A stretch of DNA of 64,000 bases from Eubacteriales bacterium (GCA_030524745.1 JAUNGC010000021.1:1-64000); one strand, 5' to 3'. Counted from the first letter of the stretch, positions 1 through 9,390 are shown. A program made the numbers and translations. The notes: generated by a model not told the origin, from the sequence alone.

Positions 1-54
1 GATAATTAGCTATTATCAATGAAATTATATCACGCTTCTCCATTTCCCACAACT

Positions 55-68
55 TACCATATATGGTA
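55..68. other. 14-bp perfect palindrome upstream of the integrase
   Basis: TACCATATATGGTA reads the same on both strands and lies about 57 bases before the recombinase start. It could be an operator or a recombinase core site. No second copy was noticed elsewhere in the window, so the role is open. Confidence 0.3.
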
Positions 69-124
69 GTATCCTTCTATCTTAGTACGTTCAGAAAGAA
101 ATTCATCCAAAGAGGAGGCTACCT

Positions 125-1051
125 ATGAAATCATTCGACGAGTTTAAAAACGAATTTCTACATGTCTGCGAATTTACCAGGCGTCTGGATTCCAAAACCT
201 TACGTGCCTACAAAATTGATCTATTGCAATTCCAGGCATATTTGCAGTCTGATAACTTATCCTTTCTTGAAAAGGATAGCATCGGTAATTACCTTGAAAC
301 TCTCCATCAAAAATATGCTCCGGCATCCGTAAAACGAAAAATTGCCACTTTAAAAGCGTTCTATCACTATCTGGAACGGAAAGAGTATGCCGACAATCCC
401 TTTCGCAAAATCGATGTCAGTTTCCGGGAACCGCAGAAATTGCCACGCTATGTACCATTACATATCATCCAGGAATTGATTAATATTGTCTGCCAGGAAC
501 AGATCACCGCTAAAAGTGAGTTTCATAAAAATCAGGCTCTCAAAGATCTCGCCATTATCGAACTTCTTTTTTCCACCGGTATCCGGATTTCAGAATTATG
601 CTGCCTTCCCGCCGACTGCATAGATCTGCAGGCAGGAGAGATAAAAATATATGGGAAAGGCGCCAAAGAACGGCTCCTGCAACTGGATTCTGCAGTAGTA
701 AAAGCCTTAGGAAAATATCAGCATGTCTTTCAGGCGCAGATCAATCGGGAAGGATATTTTTTCACCAGTACGAGAGGCGGGCATCTGACCGATCAATCTG
801 TCCGGTATATGATAAATAAATATACCCGGAAGGCATCCGGCAATACACATATTACTCCCCACATGTTCCGGCACACTTTTGCAAAATCCCTTTTGGAACA
901 GGATGTAGATATCCGGATTATACAACCCATTCTGGGACACAGTTCCATCAAAACCACAGAACGCTATACCTACGTCAGTTCAAACAAACAGAAAGAAGTC
1001 CTGCAAAACAAAAATCCGCTTTCACTTCTTACTGTCAATGCACCTGAATAA
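125..1051 (+). CDS. Tyrosine recombinase/integrase, XerC/XerD-like
   Basis: 308 aa site-specific recombinase that should cut and rejoin DNA through a covalent 3'-phosphotyrosine. An N-terminal SAM-like core-binding domain (about residues 5-95) is followed by the catalytic domain. The active-site set is complete: R154 in TGIRISEL, K178 in GKGAKER, H246-x-x-R249 in HMFRH, H272 in LGHSS and nucleophile Y281. The length fits XerC/XerD or small phage-type integrases. An AGGAGG ribosome site lies just upstream. No replication or cell-division gene is adjacent, and the next genes are an unknown lipoprotein and membrane protein, so an orphan or invertase-like role is as likely as dif resolution. The neighbourhood is more AT-rich than the rest of the window. 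Confidence 0.88.
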   Translation: MKSFDEFKNEFLHVCEFTRRLDSKTLRAYKIDLLQFQAYLQSDNLSFLEKDSIGNYLETLHQKYAPASVKRKIATLKAFYHYLERKEYADNPFRKIDVSFREPQKLPRYVPLHIIQELINIVCQEQITAKSEFHKNQALKDLAIIELLFSTGIRISELCCLPADCIDLQAGEIKIYGKGAKERLLQLDSAVVKALGKYQHVFQAQINREGYFFTSTRGGHLTDQSVRYMINKYTRKASGNTHITPHMFRHTFAKSLLEQDVDIRIIQPILGHSSIKTTERYTYVSSNKQKEVLQNKNPLSLLTVNAPE

Positions 1052-1117
1052 TAGAAATCAAAATGAATGGTATCATAATATTTGGCATTCCTTCACTTTT
1101 TTCATATATTCAGCCGG

Positions 1118-1148
1118 GAATCCGGAGCCTTTGATCTGCTCCGGATTC
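1118..1148 (+). terminator. Probable terminator after the integrase
   Basis: Perfect 11-bp stem GAATCCGGAGC / GCTCCGGATTC with a 9-base loop. The following tract (TATATTGCTTCG) is only moderately T-rich. Confidence 0.55.
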
Positions 1149-1208
1149 TATATTGCTTCGCCCCTCATTTTAACCGGCATAACAAAACTATGAAAATTCT
1201 AAATTTTC

Positions 1209-1237
1209 TTGATTAATGCTTCATGACGAGCAATAAT
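1209..1237 (+). promoter_or_regulatory. Candidate sigma-A promoter for the lipoprotein gene
   Basis: TTGATT, a 17-base spacer, then AATAAT. The ATG is about 36 bases further on, preceded by AAGGAGA. Confidence 0.4.
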
Positions 1238-1272
1238 AATGAAAAAATACCGGGAAGGAGACTTGTCCCTTT

Positions 1273-2409
1273 ATGAAAAAGACATCCCTATTCTTACAAG
1301 GCGTTCTCTTTGCGCTGGCGCTCAGCGCATGCACCAATACTGCGCCGGATACACCCCCCGCCCCCTCAGAGACTACTGTTATGGAATCACAATCCGATTC
1401 AGAAACGCCAAAAGCAGCAAGCCTTCCGGAAGCAAATATACCGGAAGAGGCATTCGGAGACGGAACATATAATTCATTGAGTTGCCGGGATAAAAATTCC
1501 ATCTATCTGGGGGGATATGGGCACCTGTATCAGGTTAATTCTGCAAGCGGCGAAATTGAAAATACGCTGCTACCCTCTTCCAACATGCTTGGAGCGGCAG
1601 CTTATGGAGAATATATTTATTACATCGAAATAAACCTGGGAGAAAACGGACTTTCTTCCTCTCTCGTGCGAGTCAAAAAAGATGGTTCCGGGAAGGAAAG
1701 TCTGACAGAACTCGATCCGGGAAGTTATGATCTTAAAATATACGGACAATCCATCTCCGTATCCTATCAAACAATTCAGGATAACAGGGTTTGCAGTTTG
1801 TTTCTTTATTATGAGTTAGACGAAGAGGGAAGACTCTGCTCAGAAGCTGTCCCTGCTGAAAGCATATGCGGAGATTTTGCTGACGCTGACGGAAACCGAC
1901 TTGATTTTCTGATTGATCCTCTATTCAGTCTACAGGACTGTGGAAACATTTACCAGTACCTTCAGATGGAGGATTCTGTTAAAGTCCATATTCTGAAAGA
2001 GAACGGCGATGTCCTGGAAAAGAAATTGGCATGCAGCGTTCCCCCAAAGGTTATAAACGGAAATCTGGTATACTATGATGAAACAGGAAAATGCCTGTCG
2101 CTTTATCAGCCTGATGAAGATGCCATTTCCCCTCTTTTTGAAGCGACTGATGCCGAAAAAACAGAAGTTCTGAATTGCGATAACAAATGGATTTATTTTG
2201 GTATTTATGAAAATGAAGATGGCGCAAATATGATCGTATATCGGATCAATATGGGCAATAAAGAAGCAGAGTCTCTGTTTGAAACATCCGGTACCGAAAT
2301 CAGATATTTTTCCGTTTATGACGGAATGTGCTATTATGGAACGGATACCGGTTGGATCAGACACAGTCTGAATTTTGCTGACGATATAATAGAATATCCC
2401 GGTTTTTAA
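1273..2409 (+). CDS. Secreted lipoprotein, possible beta-propeller (DUF5050-like)
   Basis: 378 aa. A signal peptide of about 19 residues ends in a lipobox (LALSAC), so the protein should be lipid-anchored on the outer face of the membrane. A short Pro/Ser/Thr-rich linker follows. The rest shows repeated blocks of the type 'IYLGGYGHLYQV', 'YIYYIEI', 'KWIYFGIY', 'GMCYYGTD', which resemble the strands of DUF5050-type propellers. No catalytic motif was recognised. The next gene starts 25 bases downstream, so the two are probably co-transcribed. Assignment to DUF5050 is by pattern only; function unknown. Confidence 0.6.
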   Translation: MKKTSLFLQGVLFALALSACTNTAPDTPPAPSETTVMESQSDSETPKAASLPEANIPEEAFGDGTYNSLSCRDKNSIYLGGYGHLYQVNSASGEIENTLLPSSNMLGAAAYGEYIYYIEINLGENGLSSSLVRVKKDGSGKESLTELDPGSYDLKIYGQSISVSYQTIQDNRVCSLFLYYELDEEGRLCSEAVPAESICGDFADADGNRLDFLIDPLFSLQDCGNIYQYLQMEDSVKVHILKENGDVLEKKLACSVPPKVINGNLVYYDETGKCLSLYQPDEDAISPLFEATDAEKTEVLNCDNKWIYFGIYENEDGANMIVYRINMGNKEAESLFETSGTEIRYFSVYDGMCYYGTDTGWIRHSLNFADDIIEYPGF

Positions 2410-2434
2410 ACCGGGATATGGCGGAGAATTTATT

Positions 2435-2935
2435 ATGAAAAACACAAAGAAACTCATAGTATATGGAATACTGATTATCCTAATTGTACTGATGAACGCT
2501 GGCTCTTATGTTTATTTTTATATCCATTTCACTTTACATAAAGAATTTGCCTTTATCTGTAGATTACTGTATTCACTCCTTTTCTATTTTTTACAGTTTT
2601 TCCTTTTATATTATGCTGAAAGGTCAACCAGTAAACTCATATACTTTTTTCCCTTTCATTGGGGCATTGAAATATGGCGAATTTTTTGTATGCTAGGAGC
2701 AGTTGATCTTACTCGTTCCTTCAATAAAAAATTCTATCATTTTTCCAACTATTTTTGGGCAGGCGACTGGTTTCCAGCTACTCTTACCCCCTATATAACA
2801 TTAAAATCAAATCCTACTCATCATATAAGGCTTGAAGTAATCATAAAACTTTTTATAAGTTTTATGGCTCTATCATTTTCTATGTATGAGATAATACAAC
2901 GTAAGAAAAATAAGATCTGCAAAGAGATATCGTAA
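2435..2935 (+). CDS. Unknown AT-rich integral membrane protein
   Basis: 166 aa with about four hydrophobic segments (residues about 8-30, 36-62, 65-95 and 135-155) and a lysine-rich C-terminus. GGAGAATTTATT precedes the ATG. Base composition is clearly more AT-rich than later genes, which suggests foreign or fast-evolving DNA. It follows the lipoprotein in the same direction and may form a two-gene unit with it. I do not recognise the family. Confidence 0.55.
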   Translation: MKNTKKLIVYGILIILIVLMNAGSYVYFYIHFTLHKEFAFICRLLYSLLFYFLQFFLLYYAERSTSKLIYFFPFHWGIEIWRIFCMLGAVDLTRSFNKKFYHFSNYFWAGDWFPATLTPYITLKSNPTHHIRLEVIIKLFISFMALSFSMYEIIQRKKNKICKEIS

Positions 2936-2956
2936 ACTATACCTCTCGCAGACCTT
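2910..2956 (+). terminator. Imperfect stem-loop overlapping the end of the membrane-protein gene
   Basis: ATAAG-TCTGC-AGAG pairs with CTCT-GCAGA-CTTAT, with single mismatches. The stop codon sits in the loop. A pyrimidine-rich tract follows, so a terminator is plausible. Confidence 0.4.
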
Positions 2957-3052
2957 ATCTTCTCACTTCTATGATATTGGACCAAAGAGTCTTTTGCCCC
3001 CTTTGGGATCTAGTCCCGGTCCGAATCGAAAAAAATGTATAATGCGCTCAGA

Positions 3053-4780
3053 TCAGGAGCGTTCTTGCTGTACCGTCTGTGCTGCAGCCAAACGGCAAAA
3101 CAGCCTATTTTGTGCCAGAAGTTCTTTGGGTGTTCCCATTTCTGCAACGCGTCCCTGCTCAAGGACAACGATCTTGTCCACATTTGCGATCGTTCGCATA
3201 CGGTGTGCAATAACCAATACGGTTTTTCCGCGCAGCAGTACGGACAGAGCCTGCTGTACCAGATTTTCATTCTCCGCATCCATGGATGCCGTTGCTTCAT
3301 CCAATATGACCACCGGCGCATCCTTAAGAATGGCACGAGCAATCGAGATGCGCTGGCGCTCGCCTCCTGAAAGGGCGCAGCCATTTTCTCCGATGTTGCT
3401 GTAATAGCCTTCCGGCAGGCGGGAAACAAACTCCTCACACCGGGCCGCTCTGGCTGCTGCCAGCACTTCCTCATCAGTTGCGCCCGCCCGTCCGAGACGA
3501 ATGTTCTCCATGACAGAATTATCAAAAAGCGTCACATCCTGAAAGACAATGGCATAATTTTTAAATAACGTTTCCGGCTCCACAGTCGTCACATCCACGC
3601 CGCCCAGCAATACCTGACCGGCGTCTGCGTCCCAGAACCGGGCCGCCAGGCGGGAAACCGTAGATTTTCCGCTGCCGGAAGGGCCCACCAGCGCGGTAAT
3701 CTGTCCCTGTTTTGCCACAAAGGACACCCCATTGAGCACAGGTTCCTCATTGTACGAAAAAGAAACATTCTTAAATTCAATGTCATATCCGTTGTTCTCG
3801 CAGACAGGCCGCCCGGTCTGTTCTGCAGTCGCTTCCATTTCTTTCGTGCGTTCGATGCTGACAAATGCGGAAAACAATTCCGCCATAAGCAAAAAGCAGG
3901 AGCCGAACGGCTCATAAACACGGCCGGCCACCAGCAGATAAAGAATGAACATGTTGACTGAAAGCGCATTCTGCGCCACCAGCATGCCGCCAACCAGCAG
4001 AACAGCCACCAGACCAAACCGCACCGTGAGTTGCGCCAATGTCACGGCGGTCCCCGGAGCCAGTTCATTGCGGAAAGCGCACTTTACCACATGATCCAGC
4101 TTTTTTTCAACTCCATCCAAATATTCCTGCTCCAGTCCGGCAGATCGAAGTTCCCCGATAGCGTCCAGATATTCCTGCACCCCGTCATAGGCCGCACGAT
4201 GGGCGTCATAATTGCGGTTCTCCGCCCTGACCTGCGCCTTTCTGGCCGCCACCAGAATGAGCGCGGCTATCGGCACCGGCAGAACAATGCACAATCCCAT
4301 GCGCCAATCCATGACCAGCAGGCCCGCTGAAACGATCACAAACATAATGACCGTACCGAACAGGCTGGGAACCGCATTGGAGAAAATTCGTTCCAGCTTG
4401 GAGCAATCTCCCATCATAGCCGTTGTCAGGTCAGACAAATCACGTTGTCCAAAAAAAGCTAACGGCAGCCGGCGCAGCTTTTCCGCAAGCGCGATCCGCC
4501 GGTTAGCGCTTTCTCCATAAGCCACTTTATAGGTCAGGTTATATTGAATCCACTGCGTTATGAAAATCAGCAACAGGAGCGCTGCCGCCATCAAAAGGAT
4601 CACAAGCGGCTGTACCGTCAGCCCCGCCTTTCCGCAAAGCTTGTCAAGAAGACCCATTGTCACCAGCATCAATAAGGAAATGGGAGCCATGATGCACAGA
4701 TGTCCTATTGTGGTGGCCGCGATTCCGCGCTTCAACTGCCGCGCGCCTTCATCGCTTAATGCCAATAATTTTTTCAACAT
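3053..4780 (-). CDS. ABC exporter-fold transporter, TMD-NBD half (second of a pair)
   Basis: 575 aa. An N-terminal six-helix transmembrane domain (about 1-320) is followed by an ATPase domain with Walker A GPSGSGKST, signature LSGGERQR and Walker B VVILDEATASMD. Its start overlaps the end of the preceding transporter ORF (ATGTTGA), so the two are translationally coupled and should form a heterodimer. The fold is that of exporters. However, pairs of this type encoded with an ECF-like cassette and an AraC regulator recall YbtPQ/IrtAB, which import siderophores. Direction of transport cannot be read from sequence. It is the last gene of the operon. Confidence 0.88.
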   Translation of the reverse strand: MLKKLLALSDEGARQLKRGIAATTIGHLCIMAPISLLMLVTMGLLDKLCGKAGLTVQPLVILLMAAALLLLIFITQWIQYNLTYKVAYGESANRRIALAEKLRRLPLAFFGQRDLSDLTTAMMGDCSKLERIFSNAVPSLFGTVIMFVIVSAGLLVMDWRMGLCIVLPVPIAALILVAARKAQVRAENRNYDAHRAAYDGVQEYLDAIGELRSAGLEQEYLDGVEKKLDHVVKCAFRNELAPGTAVTLAQLTVRFGLVAVLLVGGMLVAQNALSVNMFILYLLVAGRVYEPFGSCFLLMAELFSAFVSIERTKEMEATAEQTGRPVCENNGYDIEFKNVSFSYNEEPVLNGVSFVAKQGQITALVGPSGSGKSTVSRLAARFWDADAGQVLLGGVDVTTVEPETLFKNYAIVFQDVTLFDNSVMENIRLGRAGATDEEVLAAARAARCEEFVSRLPEGYYSNIGENGCALSGGERQRISIARAILKDAPVVILDEATASMDAENENLVQQALSVLLRGKTVLVIAHRMRTIANVDKIVVLEQGRVAEMGTPKELLAQNRLFCRLAAAQTVQQERS

Positions 4781-7700
4781 GGTTTCACCTCCTCCTTTTG
4801 GTCGATCTTCCAGGTGATGGCCTGATTATAGTCTGCCCATATGCGGGCATACTCGCCATTTTTGTCCAGCAGTTCCCCGTGCGTTCCCTGCTCTGCCAGC
4901 CGCCCTTTTTTCATCACCAGGATCTGATCCGCATCCTGAATAGTGGATAGCCGGTGGGCAATCATAATGACTGTTTTTCCCTTTGTCAGTTCCTTCAATG
5001 CCGCCTGAATCTGCACCTCATTCTCCGGATCGGCAAACGCTGTGGCTTCGTCCAGAATAATCACCGGCGCATCCTTTAAGATTGCCCGCGCAATGGCCAC
5101 CCGTTGTACCTCTCCGCCGGAAAGGTAAACGCCCTTTCCTCCCACCATACTGTCAATGCCCTCCGGCAATTTTTCCAGAATGTCATCGCACTGTGCCAGA
5201 TGGGCTGCACGCAGAATTTCCGCTCTGCCGGCTCCTTTGCATCCGCCGCGGATATTTTCTTCCAGAGTGGTTTTCAACAGCTTTGGATTCTGGAACACAA
5301 AGGCGACTTTTGCCATCAACTCCTGTCTGGAAAACCGGGACAGTTCCACACCTCCCAGCGTAATGCGGCCTTCCTGTACATCATAAAATCTGGGAACCAG
5401 CGTTCCGATGGTGGTTTTACCCGAACCGGAATGCCCCACCAGCGCCGTAACGGTCCCGGCCTTAGCATGAAAGCTCACATCCGAAATCGCGGGTTCTTCC
5501 CCTGTCGGATAGGTAAAGGTCACATGCTCAAATCGAATGTCACTGTCTTGCGTCGTCTGCGGCTCCTGTTCTTCGGACTGCTCTCTGGCGAGCAAAACCG
5601 TGTCGATCCGGCGCATGGATTCCATGGCCTGCATCTTATAATTGCTCATGTACATGATTTTGTTGAGAACAGAAGCGCAAGCCGGGGCAAATATCAGGTA
5701 AAACAGAAAATTTTCCGTAAACGCCGTCAAATCCCCTGCTGTCCTCAGGCCGATCAGCGCAGCTGGGATCAGCACCAGAAAGGCGGCGTTGACCACGGTG
5801 TTGAAACCCACATATCCGGGCTTACAGGCCATGGTAAAAGCCAGCGCATCATCCCGATAGGCGTTAATCGCTTCCCTGAACCGGCGGATCGAATGCACGG
5901 ACTGTCCAAATACCTTGATGACAGAAATTCCACGGACATACTCCACCGCCTCATGATTCATTTCCTCCTGCGCATCCTGGTACCGCTTCATGAAGTTCAT
6001 GGTTTTCTCACCCATCATGCTCATCTGGCAGGCGAAGCTTGCAATCAGCAGCGCCACCAGCAAAAGACCGATGCGCCAGTCGATCGCCAGCATCAGAATG
6101 AGACTGGCTGCGGTCGTGACCTGGGCGCTTACCAGGTCCGGCAGTTGGTGGGCAAGATAGGATTCCACCTGTCCGCTGTTTTCATCAATGATTTTTCTCA
6201 GCTTCCCGCTGGGATTTTCCTCAAAATATCCCATCGGCATTCGGGATAGATGACGAAGAGCCGCCATCTTCAGATTTTTTTCTGTGTGGAACGCCACAGT
6301 ATGAGAACACAAAAGCGCCGCATAATCGAAGGCTAAACCGGCCAATTCCAAAACCAAAGCCCAAACGCCCCACTGAACCAGAGAAGCCACATCAAATCCG
6401 CTTCCCGTCAAACCGTTCAAAAGTTCACAGGCGGCAAAATAAACGCATACGAACGGTCCTAAAAGAAACAGAGCGCTGACCCCGGCCAGAAACTTCGCCG
6501 CGCCAAGAAGCGGTCTGTATTGTCCCGCGAACTCCAATAAGCGGGGAATCCCTGTTTTCCGCGGCTTCTTTGTCTGCGCATCCTCTTCAAATACTTTTTT
6601 CATATAGCACACCCCTCTCTCATCACACGGCATGAATTTCTTTACTTCCCCTGCATGAATATGCAGGATATGCGTAGCGCAGCGCAGGATCAGTTCCGGA
6701 TCGTGCGTAACGATCAGGGTACAGGCAGCCTGTTCGTTTGCCGCTCGAATCAGTTCCGCCGTGCGCAGCAGATTTTCCCCGTCCTGTCCGCTGGTCGGCT
6801 CGTCATAGAGCATCAGCTTTCGTTTCGTGCAGAGCGCTGTTCCCAGAGAAACTCTCTGCTGCTGTCCTCCGGAAAGGGAACCGGGATGCCGGTTTTCCAT
6901 GCCGCTTAACCCCAGCTTATCCAGCGTTGCCCCGGCCTGTTTCTCCGTCAGCGTTTCATTGTTCAAAGTCAATTCTCCCAGCACCGTATCGCTAAATAGC
7001 TGATGCCCGGCCTCCTGCATGACCAGATAGGCCTGCCCGGGCAGTTTTTTTGAGGCAATTTTCTCGCCTTCGATCCATATTGTTCCGGAATGCTTCAACA
7101 GTCCCGCCAGGCAAAGGCTGAGGGTGGATTTTCCGGCCCCGTTTTCTCCAATGACCGCCACGATGGCTCCTTTGGGAATCCGCAGGCGGGGCACATCCAG
7201 CACCTGGCGCATCTGGCGGCTAAACTGCAGTCCGGCTATCTCCAGACCGGCATCTTTTTGCTCCGACCACAGTTCTCTGGGCTGCGTTTCATAAAGCTGT
7301 TTTCTCCTGATCGCCCGAAGGCCCAATTCCCTGCGCTGTGCTCTGGAAAGGGCCGCCGCTGCTTCCGGCGTAAATTCCCGGCTGATCCTGCCATTCTCCA
7401 GCAGAACATAGCGGTCTGCAATCCCCTCCAGATACCACAGGCGGTGCTCCGAGATCAGAATCGTTTTTCCCTCTTCCTTCATAATCCTGATCAGCTTTTG
7501 CAGCTTTCGGATACTCTCCATGTCCAAATTGGAGGACGGTTCGTCCATGACGATAATCTGCGGCAAGGATGCATAAACGGAACCGCAGGCAATCTGCTGT
7601 TTCTCACCGCCGGACAGTTCAAAAATATTCCGGTCCATGAGTTCCTGCAAATTCAGCCGGTGAGCGACTTCCTCTAAGCGCTCCTGCATCTGCGCCCGGG

Positions 7701-8049
7701 GCATATTCTGATTCTCCAACTGAAAGGCCATCTCGCCTGTCGTATCCAGATGAAAAAACTGTGCGCGGGGATTCTGAAATACGCTGCCCACCACCCGCGC
7801 CATCCGGGACAGCGGCGTCTGCTGCACGTTCAAGCCGCCCACCAGAGCGCTCCCTTCCAGCTTTCCAACATAAAAATGAGGCACCAGGCCATTTACCAGC
7901 CGGAGAAGAGTCGTCTTTCCGCATCCGCTTTTTCCACATAGCACCACGCACTCTCCGGGAAACGCCTGAAAATTTACATCACACAGCACCTGTGTTTCGC
8001 CCGCTTCACCAGTCTGATAAGCAAAGGAAACCTGATTCAATTCAATCAA
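4774..8049 (-). CDS. Fused ECF double ATPase (EcfA-EcfA) plus ABC exporter-fold half transporter
   Basis: One uninterrupted frame of about 1091 aa from a TTG start at 8049, placed 8 bases after AAAGGAG; the more upstream ATG at 8118 lies inside the previous gene. The first part (about 480 aa) holds two ATPase domains: GKSGCGKTT / LSGGEKQQ / IIVMDEPSSNLD and GENGAGKST / LSGGQQQR / LMLYDEPTSGQD, as in CbiO/EcfA duplications. From M at 6603 a complete exporter-fold half begins: six-helix domain, then GHSGSGKTT / LSGGEVQR / VIILDEATAFAD. These are normally two proteins. A GAGAGGGG ribosome site 9 bases before the internal ATG suggests the second half is also made alone (4774-6603, 609 aa). EcfT precedes it and a second exporter half follows. 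Confidence 0.85.
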   Translation of the reverse strand: MIELNQVSFAYQTGEAGETQVLCDVNFQAFPGECVVLCGKSGCGKTTLLRLVNGLVPHFYVGKLEGSALVGGLNVQQTPLSRMARVVGSVFQNPRAQFFHLDTTGEMAFQLENQNMPRAQMQERLEEVAHRLNLQELMDRNIFELSGGEKQQIACGSVYASLPQIIVMDEPSSNLDMESIRKLQKLIRIMKEEGKTILISEHRLWYLEGIADRYVLLENGRISREFTPEAAAALSRAQRRELGLRAIRRKQLYETQPRELWSEQKDAGLEIAGLQFSRQMRQVLDVPRLRIPKGAIVAVIGENGAGKSTLSLCLAGLLKHSGTIWIEGEKIASKKLPGQAYLVMQEAGHQLFSDTVLGELTLNNETLTEKQAGATLDKLGLSGMENRHPGSLSGGQQQRVSLGTALCTKRKLMLYDEPTSGQDGENLLRTAELIRAANEQAACTLIVTHDPELILRCATHILHIHAGEVKKFMPCDERGVCYMKKVFEEDAQTKKPRKTGIPRLLEFAGQYRPLLGAAKFLAGVSALFLLGPFVCVYFAACELLNGLTGSGFDVASLVQWGVWALVLELAGLAFDYAALLCSHTVAFHTEKNLKMAALRHLSRMPMGYFEENPSGKLRKIIDENSGQVESYLAHQLPDLVSAQVTTAASLILMLAIDWRIGLLLVALLIASFACQMSMMGEKTMNFMKRYQDAQEEMNHEAVEYVRGISVIKVFGQSVHSIRRFREAINAYRDDALAFTMACKPGYVGFNTVVNAAFLVLIPAALIGLRTAGDLTAFTENFLFYLIFAPACASVLNKIMYMSNYKMQAMESMRRIDTVLLAREQSEEQEPQTTQDSDIRFEHVTFTYPTGEEPAISDVSFHAKAGTVTALVGHSGSGKTTIGTLVPRFYDVQEGRITLGGVELSRFSRQELMAKVAFVFQNPKLLKTTLEENIRGGCKGAGRAEILRAAHLAQCDDILEKLPEGIDSMVGGKGVYLSGGEVQRVAIARAILKDAPVIILDEATAFADPENEVQIQAALKELTKGKTVIMIAHRLSTIQDADQILVMKKGRLAEQGTHGELLDKNGEYARIWADYNQAITWKIDQKEEVKPC
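6601..6625 (-). promoter_or_regulatory. Internal ribosome site and start at the EcfA/exporter junction
   Basis: On the minus strand, tandem TGATGA (6625-6620, in another frame) is followed by GAGAGGGG, nine bases, and the in-frame ATG at 6603. This is the layout of an ordinary gene boundary in which the upstream gene has lost its in-frame stop. Confidence 0.55.
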
Positions 8050-8066
8050 AACAACCGCTCCTTTCC

Positions 8067-8759
8067 TCAAAAGCATAGATTCCAGGTCATCAGCGCGGCA
8101 GAAAGCATTACCGCGCACCAGTCCAACGGCTTCATCCTGACCTCCGCATAGCTGCTGCGCGGCATATTCCTGTCAAAGCCTCTGGCCATCACTGCAGCCG
8201 ACATTTCATCCACAATAACAGAACACTGCAACAAAAAGGGAACCAGCATATATTCCATCATCTGCAGCGGACGCCGCAGGACATTTTTCCAGGTCAGCGC
8301 CATTCCTCTAAGTCGGAGCGCCTGATTCACGGTCTGCCACTCTTCCTGAATAGTCGGAACAAAACGCAGCATCACTGCCAGCGGAATGATCACTTCATTC
8401 GGCAGATGCATCCGGGTAAACGCGCTGATATATTCTCCGATTCTGGAAGTATGGGTGATGAGATAAAAGGACGTAAGCAACGGCAAAATAAACCTGCAAA
8501 AATGGCACAGCAGCATAACAATATTCTGCGGTATGCCCGACAGCCGCGGCACCAGGAACAAATCGCTCAGAAACATGAGCGCAAAAGCAAGGCAGGTAAA
8601 AAAGGCTCTCCTCCACTCCCGACACAGAAGAACTGCCGCCACACACAGAGTCAGCAGCGCAAATTCCTGCGGATGTGTCATTCCTGAAAATGCCGAGAAG
8701 CAAGCGGCGATAAACACCGCCAGCTTGCTTCTCGGATCCAACAGACTGCCGGAAGCCAT
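8067..8759 (-). CDS. ECF transporter transmembrane T component (CbiQ/EcfT family)
   Basis: About 230 aa with the start at 8759, chosen because GCGGGAG lies just before that ATG and the S-component stop is only 9 bases upstream; a longer frame would overlap that gene. It has several membrane segments and the coupling sequences LRLRGM and AVMARGF. The latter is the Ala-Arg-Gly signature that docks onto EcfA ATPases. EcfT joins the S component to the ATPases and transmits ATP-driven tilting. It sits between the S component and the double ATPase, the normal order of a dedicated (group I) ECF cassette. Confidence 0.8.
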   Translation of the reverse strand: MASGSLLDPRSKLAVFIAACFSAFSGMTHPQEFALLTLCVAAVLLCREWRRAFFTCLAFALMFLSDLFLVPRLSGIPQNIVMLLCHFCRFILPLLTSFYLITHTSRIGEYISAFTRMHLPNEVIIPLAVMLRFVPTIQEEWQTVNQALRLRGMALTWKNVLRRPLQMMEYMLVPFLLQCSVIVDEMSAAVMARGFDRNMPRSSYAEVRMKPLDWCAVMLSAALMTWNLCF

Positions 8760-8767
8760 TCTCCCGC

Positions 8768-9346
8768 TCACACTGTAATACCAGCCTTTACAAAATGCTT
8801 TTTGAGCACCCGTCTGCCAAACAGGCCGCCGAGCAAGCCTCCCGCCAAAGCCAGCGCGATCAGCACCACAACGATCCAACTGGGGGTCAGCGCATCCAGC
8901 GTGGCCACATACTCAGCCCCATAATAAGCGGAGCAGCTTTCCAGGAAAGCGTCCTTTGCCAGAACCAGCGCGAAAAAAGGCCCCATGGAGGTCAGGTTGA
9001 AGACGCAGTAGCTGGCGGCCAGCGCGCCGGCAGAGTTATGTTTTCTGACGGTGATGATCTCGGCAATAATCCCCCATACAACGGCGAAAATCAACGGATA
9101 AATCGTTGCCATGGAGGTAATCAGTCCCACCAGGACAGCCAACACCAGAATTGCGCCGGTGCGCGGCACTTTAGTGGCATACAGCATGTACACCGTCCCC
9201 AGTATCACGCCGGCAATCAGCGGCGTGGCAAGGAAGAGCACCGGAACAATGGTCAGAACAGAAGATAATACTGTAAGCAGCACCAGATAAATTGCGCCGA
9301 ACGCTCCAGCGGTGATCAGATCCTTTGTCGTAAGTTTTGTTTTCAT
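8768..9346 (-). CDS. ECF-type substrate-binding S component (Trep_Strep/MptE-like)
   Basis: 192 aa, about five or six membrane helices, ending in a basic tail. The start 'MKTKLTTKDLITAGAFGAIY' matches the membrane family called Trep_Strep (PF09605) and related ECF substrate-specificity proteins. It should bind the substrate and sit in the membrane with EcfT and the ATPases. First gene of a five-part transport operon (S, T, AA-exporter fusion, exporter). The substrate is unknown; the setting with an AraC regulator and YbtPQ-like proteins suggests a metal chelate or small peptide-derived compound. Confidence 0.7.
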   Translation of the reverse strand: MKTKLTTKDLITAGAFGAIYLVLLTVLSSVLTIVPVLFLATPLIAGVILGTVYMLYATKVPRTGAILVLAVLVGLITSMATIYPLIFAVVWGIIAEIITVRKHNSAGALAASYCVFNLTSMGPFFALVLAKDAFLESCSAYYGAEYVATLDALTPSWIVVVLIALALAGGLLGGLFGRRVLKKHFVKAGITV

Positions 9347-9374
9347 GTATCGTTCTTTCCTTTCATATCATTTG

Positions 9375-9390
9375 GTTAGTTTTATCTAAC
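9375..9390 (-). promoter_or_regulatory. Dyad GTTAG-N6-CTAAC before the S-component gene
   Basis: Five-base inverted arms around TTTTAT, 29 bases before the ATG and in the likely promoter region. The half site resembles the inner arms of DtxR/IdeR-type boxes, but the spacer is longer than that consensus. Confidence 0.3.

Noticed and set aside
5104-6249. Plus-strand open frame opposite the ABC transporter fusion
   Set aside because: Antisense shadow of conserved ATPase and membrane domains.
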